DNA from: Acidimicrobiales bacterium AG-410-I20
Lineage (GTDB): Bacteria > Actinomycetota > Acidimicrobiia > Acidimicrobiales > MedAcidi-G1
Direction of reading: 5' to 3'
NCBI GenBank assembly: GCA_003215175.1
Contig: QCKS01000001.1
Span: 60,201 to 124,200, forward strand
DNA length: 64,000 nt
The position numbers and the translations under genes are program-made. The notes under the pieces are model-generated. The model saw nothing but the letters and a program-made list of their open reading frames with translations, made no database searches and was not told the DNA's origin. Below, one piece after another: positions 9,118 to 17,523 of the stretch; position 1 is the first letter of the stretch; each line of letters starts with the position of its first letter.

Positions 9118-9212
9118 TGCAGGTAGACTGGCCATGTGGCTGTATGAAATGGCGTTAGACGACCCCAGCCCAGATAAAACATTCAAAATGTAGAAATATT
9201 TAATACAGAAAG
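9118..9212 (+). promoter_or_regulatory. Promoter and about 75-nt leader of ahcY
   Basis: TAGACT at 9124-9129 fits the -10 pattern used in this window and would place the transcript start near 9136, leaving a leader of roughly 75 nt. The leader contains a small inverted repeat, ACATT-CAA-AATGT (about 9179-9191), and no strong Shine-Dalgarno before the start. I could not match it to the SAH riboswitch consensus. Confidence 0.35.
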
Positions 9213-10667
9213 TTGAGAGTCGTCGTGCCCGTAGAAAATGATTACAAAATAGCTGACATTGATTTGCATGTCCTAGGTCGTCACGAAATTCGATTAGCTG
9301 AACACGAAATGCCGGGACTTATGGCATTACGAGCAGAGTATTTTGACTCACAGCCACTAGCAGGTGCACGTATTACCGGCTCACTTCATATGACAGTCCA
9401 AACTGCTGTGCTGATTGAAACACTTGTTGAGCTTGGAGCACAAGTTAGATGGGCCAGTTGCAACATCTTCTCAACACAAGACCAAGCGGCAGCGGCAGTA
9501 GTGGTAGGACCAAACGGAACTGTAGAAAAACCAGAAGGAGTTCCAGTATTTGCATGGAAGGGTGAAACGCTCGAAGAATATTGGTGGGCAACTACTCAAG
9601 TTTTAAAGTGGCCAGACGGCGAAGGTCCGAATCTGATACTTGATGATGGAGGGGATGCCACACTTTTGGTTCATAAAGGATCCGAATTTGAAAAATCGGG
9701 TTCAGTTCCAAACAAAACAGAAGATGATTCCGAAGAATGGGGTGTGGTTTTAGATCTACTCAAATCCTCTCTAGAGCAAGACCCACAATGTTGGACTCGC
9801 ATCGCATCCGGAATACGAGGAGTATCAGAGGAAACGACAACAGGCGTGCACCGTCTCTATCAAATGCAAGAAGCAGGAGAGCTCCAATTCCCTGCAATCA
9901 ACGTGAATGATGCTGTTACTAAATCAAAATTCGACAACTTGTATGGGTGCCGACATTCATTAATTGACGGAATTAATCGTGCAACAGACGTAATGATTGG
10001 AGGCAAAACGGCTGTTGTTTGCGGATTTGGGGATGTTGGTAAAGGTTGTGCCGAGTCACTTCGAGGGCAAGGGGCACGGGTAATCGTCACTGAAGTAGAC
10101 CCGATTTGCGCACTACAAGCGGCTATGCAGGGTTATGAAGTCAATACATTAGAGCGAGTAGTTGATAAAGCGGACATATTTATCACCGCTACTGGATGTA
10201 AAGATGTTCTCACTGCTGACCATATGGGGCGGATGAAACATCAAGCTATTGTCGGCAATATCGGCCATTTTGATAATGAGATTGATATGGCAGGTCTAAA
10301 CAAACTTTCAGATGTTCAAAGGGTGGAAATAAAACCCCAAGTAGACGAGTACGTGTTTCCAGATGGACATTCAATCATTGTTTTATCAGAAGGACGGTTA
10401 CTGAATCTTGGTAATGCCACGGGACATCCGAGCTTCGTTATGTCAGCAAGTTTCTCAAACCAAGTATTGGCACAAATAGAACTACACAAGAATGCTGAAG
10501 GTTATGGGAAAGACGTTGTCACTCTTCCAAAAATTCTTGATGAGAAAGTAGCTCGACTTCATTTAGATGCACTGGGTGTAAGGCTGACAGAAATGACAAC
10601 CGAACAAGCAGATTACCTTGGAGTGGATTCTCAAGGTCCATTCAAGCCTGAACATTATCGGTATTAA
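9213..10667 (+). CDS. ahcY: Adenosylhomocysteinase (S-adenosyl-L-homocysteine hydrolase)
   Basis: NAD-dependent enzyme that cleaves S-adenosylhomocysteine to adenosine and homocysteine, relieving product inhibition of methyltransferases. At about 484 residues it is the long form with the roughly 40-residue insertion in the catalytic domain (around 145-185). The Rossmann glycine motif GFGDVGKG is clear, as are the substrate-domain residues in RITGSLHMT and the C-terminal tail KPEHYRY with the conserved Lys/Tyr. The start is TTG 9213; GTG 9225 is an alternative that would remove four residues. The window's metK (55993) makes the S-adenosylmethionine whose by-product this enzyme recycles. Confidence 0.95.
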   Translation: MRVVVPVENDYKIADIDLHVLGRHEIRLAEHEMPGLMALRAEYFDSQPLAGARITGSLHMTVQTAVLIETLVELGAQVRWASCNIFSTQDQAAAAVVVGPNGTVEKPEGVPVFAWKGETLEEYWWATTQVLKWPDGEGPNLILDDGGDATLLVHKGSEFEKSGSVPNKTEDDSEEWGVVLDLLKSSLEQDPQCWTRIASGIRGVSEETTTGVHRLYQMQEAGELQFPAINVNDAVTKSKFDNLYGCRHSLIDGINRATDVMIGGKTAVVCGFGDVGKGCAESLRGQGARVIVTEVDPICALQAAMQGYEVNTLERVVDKADIFITATGCKDVLTADHMGRMKHQAIVGNIGHFDNEIDMAGLNKLSDVQRVEIKPQVDEYVFPDGHSIIVLSEGRLLNLGNATGHPSFVMSASFSNQVLAQIELHKNAEGYGKDVVTLPKILDEKVARLHLDALGVRLTEMTTEQADYLGVDSQGPFKPEHYRY

Positions 10668-10691
10668 CTTGTAAGTGAGGAAACAAGAAAA

Positions 10692-11303
10692 GTGATTTGT
10701 GGCATAGCTGGTGGAGCAAGCGCCGGAAAGACAACCATCGTTAATGCTTTAAGGGAGCGTTTTATTGCGGAAGAAAAAGCGCTGGCGATCCTTCCTCTAG
10801 ATAGTTATAACCGTGATCATTCTGACCTTTCTTTGGCAGATAGGGCCAAAATCAATTTTGATCATCCAGATGCATTCGAGCATGATTTGTACCTAAAACA
10901 CTTGGCTTTACTTAAGCAAGGAGAAGCAGTCGATATTCCTGTCTATGACTTTTCTACTCACTCAAGAACAACAGAGGTTGAACGAATTGAGCCAGCGGAA
11001 TTAATCATCGGAGAAGGACACTTACTATTTGTTATTCCAGAAGTTGTAAGAGAATTTGAACTAAGGATATTTGTATCTGCTCCTGAAGAACTTCGTCTGA
11101 AACGTCGATTAGAAAGAGATGTAAGTGAACGAGGAAGAACGCCTGAAAGTATACGTTCTCAGTTTGCTTCCACGGTTAGCCCAATGCATGACAAATATAT
11201 AGAGCCCTCTTCTTCCCTAGCGGACCTCATTCTTGATGGGTCTGCGCCTATAGAAGAAAGTTTAGAAAAAGTGCTGGAATGCATTGATGGAATATCTAAA
11301 TAG
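10692..11303 (+). CDS. udk: Uridine kinase-like P-loop kinase
   Basis: Probable nucleoside kinase that phosphorylates uridine or cytidine for pyrimidine salvage. The 203 residues show the Walker A motif GGASAGKT near the N-terminus, the nucleoside-binding segment LDSYNRDHSDLS, the family hallmark FDHPDAFEHDL, the VYDFSTHSR motif and the lid arginines RRLERDVSERGR. The length fits the uridine kinase family. It uses a GTG start 24 nt after ahcY with a distant purine-rich stretch (GTGAGG). A phosphoribulokinase-like relative is possible, but the YDFSTHSR motif favours uridine kinase. Confidence 0.85.
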   Translation: MICGIAGGASAGKTTIVNALRERFIAEEKALAILPLDSYNRDHSDLSLADRAKINFDHPDAFEHDLYLKHLALLKQGEAVDIPVYDFSTHSRTTEVERIEPAELIIGEGHLLFVIPEVVREFELRIFVSAPEELRLKRRLERDVSERGRTPESIRSQFASTVSPMHDKYIEPSSSLADLILDGSAPIEESLEKVLECIDGISK

Positions 11304-11312
11304 TAGAGACGC

Positions 11313-11318
11313 TAAGGT
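11313..11318 (+). promoter_or_regulatory. Putative -10 box supporting GTG 11326
   Basis: TAAGGT ends 7 nt before the in-frame GTG 11326, matching the leaderless geometry found at other starts. It lies just after the udk stop. Confidence 0.35.
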
Positions 11319-11325
11319 TTCAGAC

Positions 11326-11832
11326 GTGAGTTCACCAGAAGAAGAAAACGAAGATGAGCAAAGAGACACTTTGCCCGAGGACCTTGATGTCACTGGATTA
11401 GTTGGACCATATATTTTTCCCGACAATAGTCGTCGCCGAATTCCTGGTTACCTGTATTTACTGATCGCAGCAGCGGTGTTTACATTAACCATTGTCGTAG
11501 GCGACTCTCCTTTATTGAACGGAGGTTTGATTATTGGGAGCGTTGGTTTAGCCATCGTCGGCATTTTTCATCTCCAAGCGGGTTGGCGGTTAGGCTCAGA
11601 TGAAGGCGATGCTCTTGTTGCTGCAACTCAAGCCATGGGTTTTCCTGTTGGTCATGCATCAGCCCAGTTGGCTTGGAGAGGGTTACGTAGTCGTCCGACT
11701 TGGCGGATTCTTGTGTATTCCAATGAGTCTCCACCAGAGCATCGAGGCTTAGTTTATATTGATGGGGTCAATGGAGAAGTTGTCGCGAAGTATGTTGAAA
11801 AGAATCCTGAAATTTGGGATGCAAATACTTAA
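11326..11832 (+). CDS. Small membrane protein of unknown function
   Basis: About 168 residues from GTG 11326. It has an acidic N-terminal stretch, then two adjacent hydrophobic segments (IPGYLYLLIAAAVFTLTIVV and LIIGSVGLAIVGIFHL), then a C-terminal soluble domain of about 90 residues with the pattern GDALVAATQAMGFPVGHASAQLAW and a final beta-rich part. I do not recognise the family. Longer in-frame starts exist at TTG 11284 and ATG 11287, which would overlap udk by about 20 nt. The TAAGGT box 7 nt before 11326 favours the shorter form, but the choice is uncertain. The gene is followed by a hairpin that may end the transcript. Confidence 0.6.
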   Translation: MSSPEEENEDEQRDTLPEDLDVTGLVGPYIFPDNSRRRIPGYLYLLIAAAVFTLTIVVGDSPLLNGGLIIGSVGLAIVGIFHLQAGWRLGSDEGDALVAATQAMGFPVGHASAQLAWRGLRSRPTWRILVYSNESPPEHRGLVYIDGVNGEVVAKYVEKNPEIWDANT

Positions 11833-11850
11833 AACCGACACCCTTCAATG

Positions 11851-11884
11851 CCACTGATACGCTAAGAAGCATTCAGTGGTTTCT
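11851..11884 (+). terminator. Candidate intrinsic terminator before pgsA
   Basis: CCACTGA (11851-11857) and TCAGTGG (11873-11879) form a perfect 7-bp stem with a 15-nt loop, followed by TTTCTC. The T-run is short and the loop large, so termination may be partial. It separates the udk/membrane-protein unit from the PIM cassette. Confidence 0.35.
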
Positions 11885-11936
11885 CAAAATAGCGGCCACT
11901 TAACCAGCGAGTCTTAGAAACCGCAGGAGGAACAAC

Positions 11937-12551
11937 ATGTTGGACGGTAACTTGCGAACAGCGGTTGACCGCGCTCTGATCCCCATTGGGCGTGTTCTTC
12001 AGCGGATAGGTATCACTGCAGATGTAGTGACCGTGATAGGAATCGCTATGTCAGGCGGAGCTGCAGTCGCGATAGGACGAGGAAACTTACTTTTAGGCTT
12101 TATCCTCCTCATACTTACCGGTATTCCAGATGCGTTAGATGGAGCAGTTGCGAAAGCAGCCGGTACCTCATCTAAACGCGGAGCTTTCTTTGATTCCGTC
12201 TCAGATCGCCTAACTGATGCTTTACTATTCGGTGGTCTTACTTGGCATTATGCGAGTACGCGACCAGGTCATCTCATGATGCTTCCTGTAGCTGTGATGG
12301 CTTCCGCACAGATCATTTCGTATCAAAGAGCGAAAGCAGAACTTTTAGGTTATGAAGCAAAAGGTGGAGTTATGGAGCGCGCTGAAAGATTCATTGTTCT
12401 AGCTCTTGGACTCCTACTTTCTGTGATTATCGGAGATGATGCTCTACTTGTTGTTCTTTGGATCATGCTTGCGCTTACGTTAGTTACAGCGATTCAAAGA
12501 TTTATAAAGGTTTGGATTCAAGCAACTGCTGAGCAAAAGAATGAAATCTAG
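11937..12551 (+). CDS. pgsA: CDP-alcohol phosphatidyltransferase, probable phosphatidylinositol-phosphate synthase
   Basis: Membrane enzyme that moves the phosphatidyl group from CDP-diacylglycerol to an alcohol. Its place directly before patA-like and pimA-like genes argues for inositol 1-phosphate, as in mycobacterial PgsA1. The 204 residues show several membrane helices and the CDP-alcohol motif with Asp65, Asp68, Gly69, Ala72, Gly82, Asp86 and Asp90 all in register. The usual Arg after Ala72 is Lys73, a conservative change. The start is secure: AGGAGG sits 6 nt before ATG 11937, one of the strongest Shine-Dalgarno sequences in the window. Phosphatidylglycerophosphate synthase remains an alternative. 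Confidence 0.85.
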   Translation: MLDGNLRTAVDRALIPIGRVLQRIGITADVVTVIGIAMSGGAAVAIGRGNLLLGFILLILTGIPDALDGAVAKAAGTSSKRGAFFDSVSDRLTDALLFGGLTWHYASTRPGHLMMLPVAVMASAQIISYQRAKAELLGYEAKGGVMERAERFIVLALGLLLSVIIGDDALLVVLWIMLALTLVTAIQRFIKVWIQATAEQKNEI

Positions 12552-12604
12552 TATTCATCGCACTGCATGCTTACATGGCGTGGTGCTCTCGTTGATTACG
12601 TGAC

Positions 12605-13486
12605 ATGAGAATCTTTTCAGCAGTTTCTGGTTATCGATTTCTAACATTTATTGCTCGTTTATTGCCGAAGCGTTTTGGTAATTCGGTTTTTAGATTTTTT
12701 GGGAAACTTGCTGGACGTTTGAATAAAGACCGTAGAAGCATGGTTGGGAAGCATCTTCGGAGAACAAAATCTTCTGACCTTGACGGTAAGGAGATGCAGA
12801 AATCAATTGATGAGGTTTTCGCTTCGTATGCGACCTATTGGTTTCAAAGTTTTCGTTTGCCAGGGATGAGCGCAGAAAAGATACTAGAAGGCTTTGATTA
12901 TGAGGGGAAAGCTAATCTGGATGAAGCTCTAAGTTCGGAAGTCGGGCCAATAATTGTGCTACCTCACCTCGGCGGGTGGGAATGGGCGGCCTTTTGGATT
13001 ACAAAAATAAGAGAAATTCCTTTGAATGCAGTTGTGGAACCTTTAGAGCCACCTGAAGTCTTTGAGTGGTTTAGAGACTTCAGATCTTCGCTAGGAATGA
13101 ATGTGGTTCCCTTGGGGGCTTCGGCAGGTTCCGAAGTTATTGCAGCGTTACAGGCTAAGGAAATGGTTGTCCTTTTATGCGACCGGCATGTTGGTGGTGC
13201 GGGAGTTGAAGTGGAATTTTTTGGAGAAAAAACTCTTCTTCCTGCTGGACCAGCAACGCTCGCTTTAAGGACCGGTGCGCCATTATGCCCCATCGCGGTT
13301 TACATAGAAGGTGATGGGGTTCATGGGTTAGTAAATCCGCCGCTTCAAGTTGAAAGGCAAGGCCGTTTGCGAGATGACGTACAACGCATAACACAAGAAT
13401 TAGCTTATGAATTCGAGAACTTCATTCGTAAAGCGCCAGAACAATGGCATTTATTACAGCCCAACTGGCCAAGCGATTACGGATGA
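12605..13486 (+). CDS. LpxL/HtrB-family lysophospholipid acyltransferase, PatA-like
   Basis: A 293-residue acyltransferase of the lipid A biosynthesis/PatA family. The catalytic HxxxxE motif appears as HLGGWEWAA (about residues 120-125). Further family blocks are a CDRHVGGAG segment and the FFGEKTLLPAGPATLALRTGAPL segment, where substrate is held. In mycobacteria PatA acylates the mannose of PIM1 at the cytoplasmic membrane face. Here the flanking pgsA and pimA-like genes support the same role. The ATG at 12605 has neither a clear Shine-Dalgarno nor a clear -10 box. The gene is separated from pgsA by 53 nt. Acylation of a different glycolipid cannot be excluded. Confidence 0.85.
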   Translation: MRIFSAVSGYRFLTFIARLLPKRFGNSVFRFFGKLAGRLNKDRRSMVGKHLRRTKSSDLDGKEMQKSIDEVFASYATYWFQSFRLPGMSAEKILEGFDYEGKANLDEALSSEVGPIIVLPHLGGWEWAAFWITKIREIPLNAVVEPLEPPEVFEWFRDFRSSLGMNVVPLGASAGSEVIAALQAKEMVVLLCDRHVGGAGVEVEFFGEKTLLPAGPATLALRTGAPLCPIAVYIEGDGVHGLVNPPLQVERQGRLRDDVQRITQELAYEFENFIRKAPEQWHLLQPNWPSDYG

Positions 13487-13544
13487 TATTTCCAAGGAAA
13501 CTTTAAGGATTAAGTAAGGCTTTTGCGTACGGGTAAATGGAGAG

Positions 13545-13550
13545 TAGCGT
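13545..13550 (+). promoter_or_regulatory. Putative -10 box of a leaderless promoter for the PimA-like gene
   Basis: TAGCGT ends 6 nt before ATG 13557, in the 70-nt gap after the PatA-like gene. Confidence 0.4.
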
Positions 13551-13556
13551 TAAGTC

Positions 13557-14633
13557 ATGCGAATAGGCATCATTTGTCCTTATAGTTTGACGATCCCTGG
13601 CGGGGTGCAAAGTCAGGTATTAGGTTTAGCGAGACAACTTAGGGAATTAGGTCAACACACGAGAGTGCTTGGCCCTTGCGATGGCCCTCCACCAGATGCA
13701 TCAGTAATTCCTCTCGGAGATAGCTTACCGACAGCGGCAAATGGCTCTGTCGCTCCCATTGCTCCAGACGTCCCATGTGCTTTACGCACTATACAAGCAC
13801 TCCGGGATGGTGAATTTGATTTATTGCATCTTCACGAACCGATGGCTCCTGGCCCGACAGTCACCGCTCTGTTCATGTCAAATGCGCCAATGGTTGGGAC
13901 ATTCCATGCTGCGGGAGGGAGCCTTGCTTATGACCTCCTGAACCGACCTATCCGATGGTTGAGTGGTCGCCTTGACTATCGATTTGCAGTCTCGAACGAT
14001 GCGGCCGAAATGGCACAAACTTCTTTAGGTCACGAGTATGAAATCTTATTTAACGGAGTGGAGACTGATCAGTGTGAGAAGGCTTCTTCTTGGCCAACTG
14101 AAGGGCCTACGATTTTCTTCATTGGGCGTCATGAACCTCGAAAAGGGCTTTCGGTGCTACTCGACGCAATGAATGGTCTTCCTGCTGATATTCGACTTTG
14201 GATTGCAAGTGATGGACCGGAAACGGAAGAGTTAAAAAGTCGGTTTGCTGGAGATCCTCGAATTGAATGGCTAGGCCGCATCAGTGAGAGTGAGAAATTC
14301 TCTCGGATGAAAGGAGCAGATATTTTCTGCGCTCCTTCTCTGCGTGGAGAGTCATTCGGGGTTGTACTCCTTGAAGGTATGGCATGTAACACTGTTGTGG
14401 TTGCTAGTGATATCCCTGGATATTCAAAAGTAGCCGAGGAAGGGAAGCATGCAGTGCTTGTTACTCCAGGAGACAGTCACGCTCTTGCAACGGCAATAGA
14501 GAAAGTGCTTGGGGACCCAAACAAGCAAGAAGAATTGAAGGAAAATGGCCGCCAAAGAGCTATGCAGTTCTCTATGAAGTCTTTAGCGGAGCGTTACTTA
14601 GACTCTTATGGAAAAGTTTTAAGAGGAATCTGA
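13557..14633 (+). CDS. pimA: GT4 glycosyltransferase, probable phosphatidyl-myo-inositol mannosyltransferase (PimA-like)
   Basis: Retaining GT-B glycosyltransferase of 358 residues. The N-terminal domain begins MRIGIICPYSLTIPGGVQSQV, a pattern shared with PimA, with the acceptor-side loop LLHLHEPMAPGPT. The C-terminal domain carries FIGRHEPRKGL, which binds the donor phosphate, and the E(x)7E segment RGESFGVVLLEGMA. In actinobacteria PimA transfers mannose from GDP-mannose to the 2-position of phosphatidylinositol. The operon order pgsA-patA-pimA supports this. manA/manB at 6445-9117 would supply the donor. Substrate assignment is by homology and context. Confidence 0.87.
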   Translation: MRIGIICPYSLTIPGGVQSQVLGLARQLRELGQHTRVLGPCDGPPPDASVIPLGDSLPTAANGSVAPIAPDVPCALRTIQALRDGEFDLLHLHEPMAPGPTVTALFMSNAPMVGTFHAAGGSLAYDLLNRPIRWLSGRLDYRFAVSNDAAEMAQTSLGHEYEILFNGVETDQCEKASSWPTEGPTIFFIGRHEPRKGLSVLLDAMNGLPADIRLWIASDGPETEELKSRFAGDPRIEWLGRISESEKFSRMKGADIFCAPSLRGESFGVVLLEGMACNTVVVASDIPGYSKVAEEGKHAVLVTPGDSHALATAIEKVLGDPNKQEELKENGRQRAMQFSMKSLAERYLDSYGKVLRGI

Positions 14634-14691
14634 TAAGTATTACCTTTTAAAACAACCTATTATCTAGAGATCCTGACTAAGTCGAATAACT

Positions 14692-15426
14692 ATGAACAAA
14701 AATCCAGCTAACAGCATTACAACTTCTCTCCTTTTTATTTTGTCAATTTCTCTGCCGATGGGTTTAGGGGTGTTACTTTCAGTCCTTGGTATGCAGTTGT
14801 GGGTCTTTCTAGCGATAGGAATTTCTTCTCTCTTTGTGTCGCTAACTCTTTTAGGGCGATGGGGGACGCGCCAAGTCCAAACCCGAATAAGCAGCAGAGT
14901 TGCAACACAGAAAGAGTTCCCTCGGTTACATAATGCAATTGACGGACTTTGTTTATCTCATGGAATAGAAGCGCCTAATCTAAAAGTGCTTGACTCATCA
15001 GCTGTGAATATTGCAGTTACTTCTAATGGTTCAAACAACACACTTTCGGTCACAACCGGGACGTTAATGAATCTTGGGGTAGTGGAGTTAGAAGCATTAC
15101 TCGCTCAAGCGCTAATTCGCACTCAAGAACCTCGTATTAGTCAGGAAACCCAAAAGTCTTTCTGGATCTCTCTTCCCATATTTCGATATTTTCTCAGGAA
15201 TAAGGTTGAAACTGAAGAAGTCTTACTTCTGGATCAAAAAAGCGTTACTCTTACCAGATTTCCACCTGGTCTAATAAAAGCTTTTGAAATATCTGACCGG
15301 ATCGGAACTTTTATTGAAGGATCAGCATCCACTTCTCACCTGTGGCTTTTGGACCCGACCGCTCAGTTGGCGACTTCGGGTCATCCCTCTGCTTCATTGC
15401 GTTGTGCAGCTTTAAGCGAGCTTTGA
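14692..15426 (+). CDS. Degenerate M48 (HtpX-like) peptidase homologue without a zinc motif
   Basis: A 244-residue membrane protein with two N-terminal helices (about 12-32 and 34-55). A region then follows that tracks the M48 peptidase fold: FPRLHNAIDGLCLSHGI, then LSVTTGTLMNLGVVELEALLAQ. In active M48 enzymes the last segment runs on as AHELAHI. Here residues 138-144 read AQALIRT, so both zinc histidines and the catalytic glutamate are replaced (Q139, A140, R143). The protein should therefore be proteolytically inactive, perhaps a scaffold or regulator. The reading frame is intact and the gene ends 3 nt before the DUF3048 gene, so it looks maintained rather than decaying. Confidence 0.65.
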   Translation: MNKNPANSITTSLLFILSISLPMGLGVLLSVLGMQLWVFLAIGISSLFVSLTLLGRWGTRQVQTRISSRVATQKEFPRLHNAIDGLCLSHGIEAPNLKVLDSSAVNIAVTSNGSNNTLSVTTGTLMNLGVVELEALLAQALIRTQEPRISQETQKSFWISLPIFRYFLRNKVETEEVLLLDQKSVTLTRFPPGLIKAFEISDRIGTFIEGSASTSHLWLLDPTAQLATSGHPSASLRCAALSEL

Positions 15427-15429
15427 GCA

Positions 15430-16575
15430 ATGCGGTATCCCATTATTTTGGGTTTATTTTTTTCTGTGTGCCTTCTGGGTTGTGGGGGGAAAGAATCAAA
15501 CCAAAACCTGCCGCAAAATAATGAAACAACGGAGTCAATCTTGTTAGTCTCAACGACTCAGTTGGAAGAAATTCCCCAAGTAACCACCCCTACGACACAG
15601 GAACAAATCGTAGAGACCATCCCGACAACAACATTAGATCTCTCTTGGGATGGGCCACTGTATCCGCTGACAGGTTTACCGGCCTATGAAGGCATCCCGC
15701 AGGAACCTGCAGTGGCAGTGAAAATTGGAAACAACGATCGTAATTCTCTTCCTCATTATGGATTAAGAGAAGCCGACATAGTTTATGAAGTGCGTATTGA
15801 GAGTGGTAAGAGTAGGTTTCTAGCCGTCTACCACAGTCGACTTCCTGAGAAAGTTCTTCCCGTGCGTTCAGCTAGGTCTAGTGATATAGATTTACTCTTG
15901 AATCTCAACCACCCAGTCTTTGTGTACTGGGGAGCGAATGATATTGTTTTAAGCGAGATACAAACAGCGGAATGGGCTGGCGGCTTTGATAGCAGATCGG
16001 CTTCTTCCCAATGGGGAGAACGATATTTTGAAAGAGATTCCAGCCGTTCTCGCCCCGACAACGGATACGTGAACCCAAGCGATCTACAGGAAACAGCATC
16101 GAACGAAGCAGAAACCCCGCTTTCATTATTTGAATATGGAGAAATTCCAGAAGCCGCAGTTCCTGCTGCAGGTGCTCGTTGGGAAACTTCGCAGAGAATC
16201 GTTGACTACGTTTGGAATGCTTCTCTAGAGCAGTGGGTTCGGTACCAAGATGGGGTGATACATCTCGATCAGATTGGAGCCCCATTAACTATGGACAACC
16301 TTTTGTTTTTATACACCGACTATCGAACTTCGGATGCTGATCCAAATTCACCGCAAGCGATCAGCGTCGGAACAGGCGATGGGTGGTTATTACGAGATGG
16401 GACAGTGACGGGAGTTATCTGGGAGCGTCAAAGAACTTCTGATAAATGGAAAATTCTTGATGATGAAACTGGGGAGTCGATTACTTTAGACGTTGGCACA
16501 ACCTGGGTTACCTTAGCCCGCCCAGGCGAGGGAAGTATTTTAAGTTCTGAAACAGTTGTGCAGTTGATTAGTTGA
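15430..16575 (+). CDS. DUF3048 (YerB-like) lipoprotein
   Basis: A 381-residue secreted lipoprotein. The N-terminus is a signal peptide with lipobox LLGC (Cys18), followed by a Ser/Thr/Gln-rich linker to about residue 70. The DUF3048 N-terminal domain follows (PLTGLPAYEG, AVKIGNN, LREADIVYEVRIESGKSRFL, VRSARSSD), then the C-terminal domain with DGVIHLDQ, NLLFLY and ITLDVGTTWV. The family includes B. subtilis YerB and its function is not established. It starts 3 nt after the M48-like gene and is probably cotranscribed with it. It should be anchored outside the cytoplasmic membrane. Confidence 0.88.
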   Translation: MRYPIILGLFFSVCLLGCGGKESNQNLPQNNETTESILLVSTTQLEEIPQVTTPTTQEQIVETIPTTTLDLSWDGPLYPLTGLPAYEGIPQEPAVAVKIGNNDRNSLPHYGLREADIVYEVRIESGKSRFLAVYHSRLPEKVLPVRSARSSDIDLLLNLNHPVFVYWGANDIVLSEIQTAEWAGGFDSRSASSQWGERYFERDSSRSRPDNGYVNPSDLQETASNEAETPLSLFEYGEIPEAAVPAAGARWETSQRIVDYVWNASLEQWVRYQDGVIHLDQIGAPLTMDNLLFLYTDYRTSDADPNSPQAISVGTGDGWLLRDGTVTGVIWERQRTSDKWKILDDETGESITLDVGTTWVTLARPGEGSILSSETVVQLIS

Positions 16576-16613
16576 AACTTTTCTTGAATAGTCACTAAAG
16601 CCCAAGATCCATT

Positions 16614-16619
16614 TAGACT
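16614..16619 (+). promoter_or_regulatory. Putative -10 box of a leaderless pdxS promoter
   Basis: TAGACT ends exactly 7 nt before ATG 16627, and there is no Shine-Dalgarno between the box and the start. Confidence 0.5.
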
Positions 16620-16626
16620 GCTAACT

Positions 16627-17517
16627 ATGACTAAAGCACTGAGAGAAACAGGTACAGAACTCGTTAAGCGAGGGCTGGCAGAGATGTTAAAGGGTGGCGT
16701 CATCATGGATGTTGTTGACGCCGAACAAGCACGTATCGCTGAAGATGCTGGTGCGGCAGCAGTCATGGCGCTCGAACGTGTCCCTTCAGATATTCGAAAA
16801 GATGGCGGTGTCGCACGAATGTCAGATCCAGAGATGATAGAGGGGATCAAAGCGGCTGTAACTATTCCAGTTATGGCAAAGGCCCGAATCGGACACTTCG
16901 CTGAGGCTCAGATCCTTCAATCGCTTGAAGTGGATTACATTGATGAGAGCGAAGTTCTCACTCCAGCGGACGAGACACATCATATAGACAAGTGGGCCTT
17001 CGAAGTTCCGTTTGTCTGCGGAGCAACCAACCTTGGTGAAGCACTACGACGCATCTCGGAAGGGGCTTGCCTCATTCGATCCAAGGGAGAAGCAGGCACT
17101 GGAAACATTGTTGAAGCAGTAAGGCATATTCGATCAATAACTGGAGATATTCGGAAGATAACCCAAGCAGACAGCGCAGAACTATTTGACTGGGCGAAAC
17201 AACTTCAGTCACCTCTTCCTTTAGTTCAAGAAATAGCGGAAACAGGTTGCTTGCCGGTCCCTCTATTTTGCGCTGGAGGAATAGCCACTCCTGCAGATGC
17301 TTCACTAGTTATGCAACTGGGTGCAGAGTCTGTATTCGTAGGCTCAGGAATCTTCAAGAGCGAAGATCCAGCCCAACGAGCACAAGCGATTGTAGAAGCA
17401 ACAACCAATTTTGCAGATGCAGACAAACTAGCCAAAGTAAGTCGTGGCCTAGGAGAAGCTATGCCTGGCTTAGAGATCGGCAATCTAGAGACTCGGTTGT
17501 CAGACCGCGGCTGGTAG
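16627..17517 (+). CDS. pdxS: Pyridoxal 5'-phosphate synthase subunit PdxS
   Basis: Synthase subunit of the DXP-independent vitamin B6 pathway. It condenses ribose 5-phosphate, glyceraldehyde 3-phosphate and the ammonia delivered by PdxT into PLP. The 296-residue TIM barrel has the highly conserved [16 protein letters not shown] start, [16 protein letters not shown] and VMAKARIGH, where the first Schiff-base lysine sits, followed by GEAGTGN and the late [12 protein letters not shown]. Length and motifs are normal. The start is supported by a -10 box 7 nt upstream. pdxT follows after 6 nt. Confidence 0.97.
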   Translation: MTKALRETGTELVKRGLAEMLKGGVIMDVVDAEQARIAEDAGAAAVMALERVPSDIRKDGGVARMSDPEMIEGIKAAVTIPVMAKARIGHFAEAQILQSLEVDYIDESEVLTPADETHHIDKWAFEVPFVCGATNLGEALRRISEGACLIRSKGEAGTGNIVEAVRHIRSITGDIRKITQADSAELFDWAKQLQSPLPLVQEIAETGCLPVPLFCAGGIATPADASLVMQLGAESVFVGSGIFKSEDPAQRAQAIVEATTNFADADKLAKVSRGLGEAMPGLEIGNLETRLSDRGW

Positions 17518-17523
17518 CACTAA

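Noticed and set aside
9134..9193. A 19-residue leader peptide before ahcY
   Set aside because: Its ATG lies only 4 nt after the -10 candidate, upstream of the expected transcript start, and it has no ribosome site.
9118..9212. SAH riboswitch before ahcY
   Set aside because: The leader does not contain the conserved pairing or loop sequences of that riboswitch as I know them.
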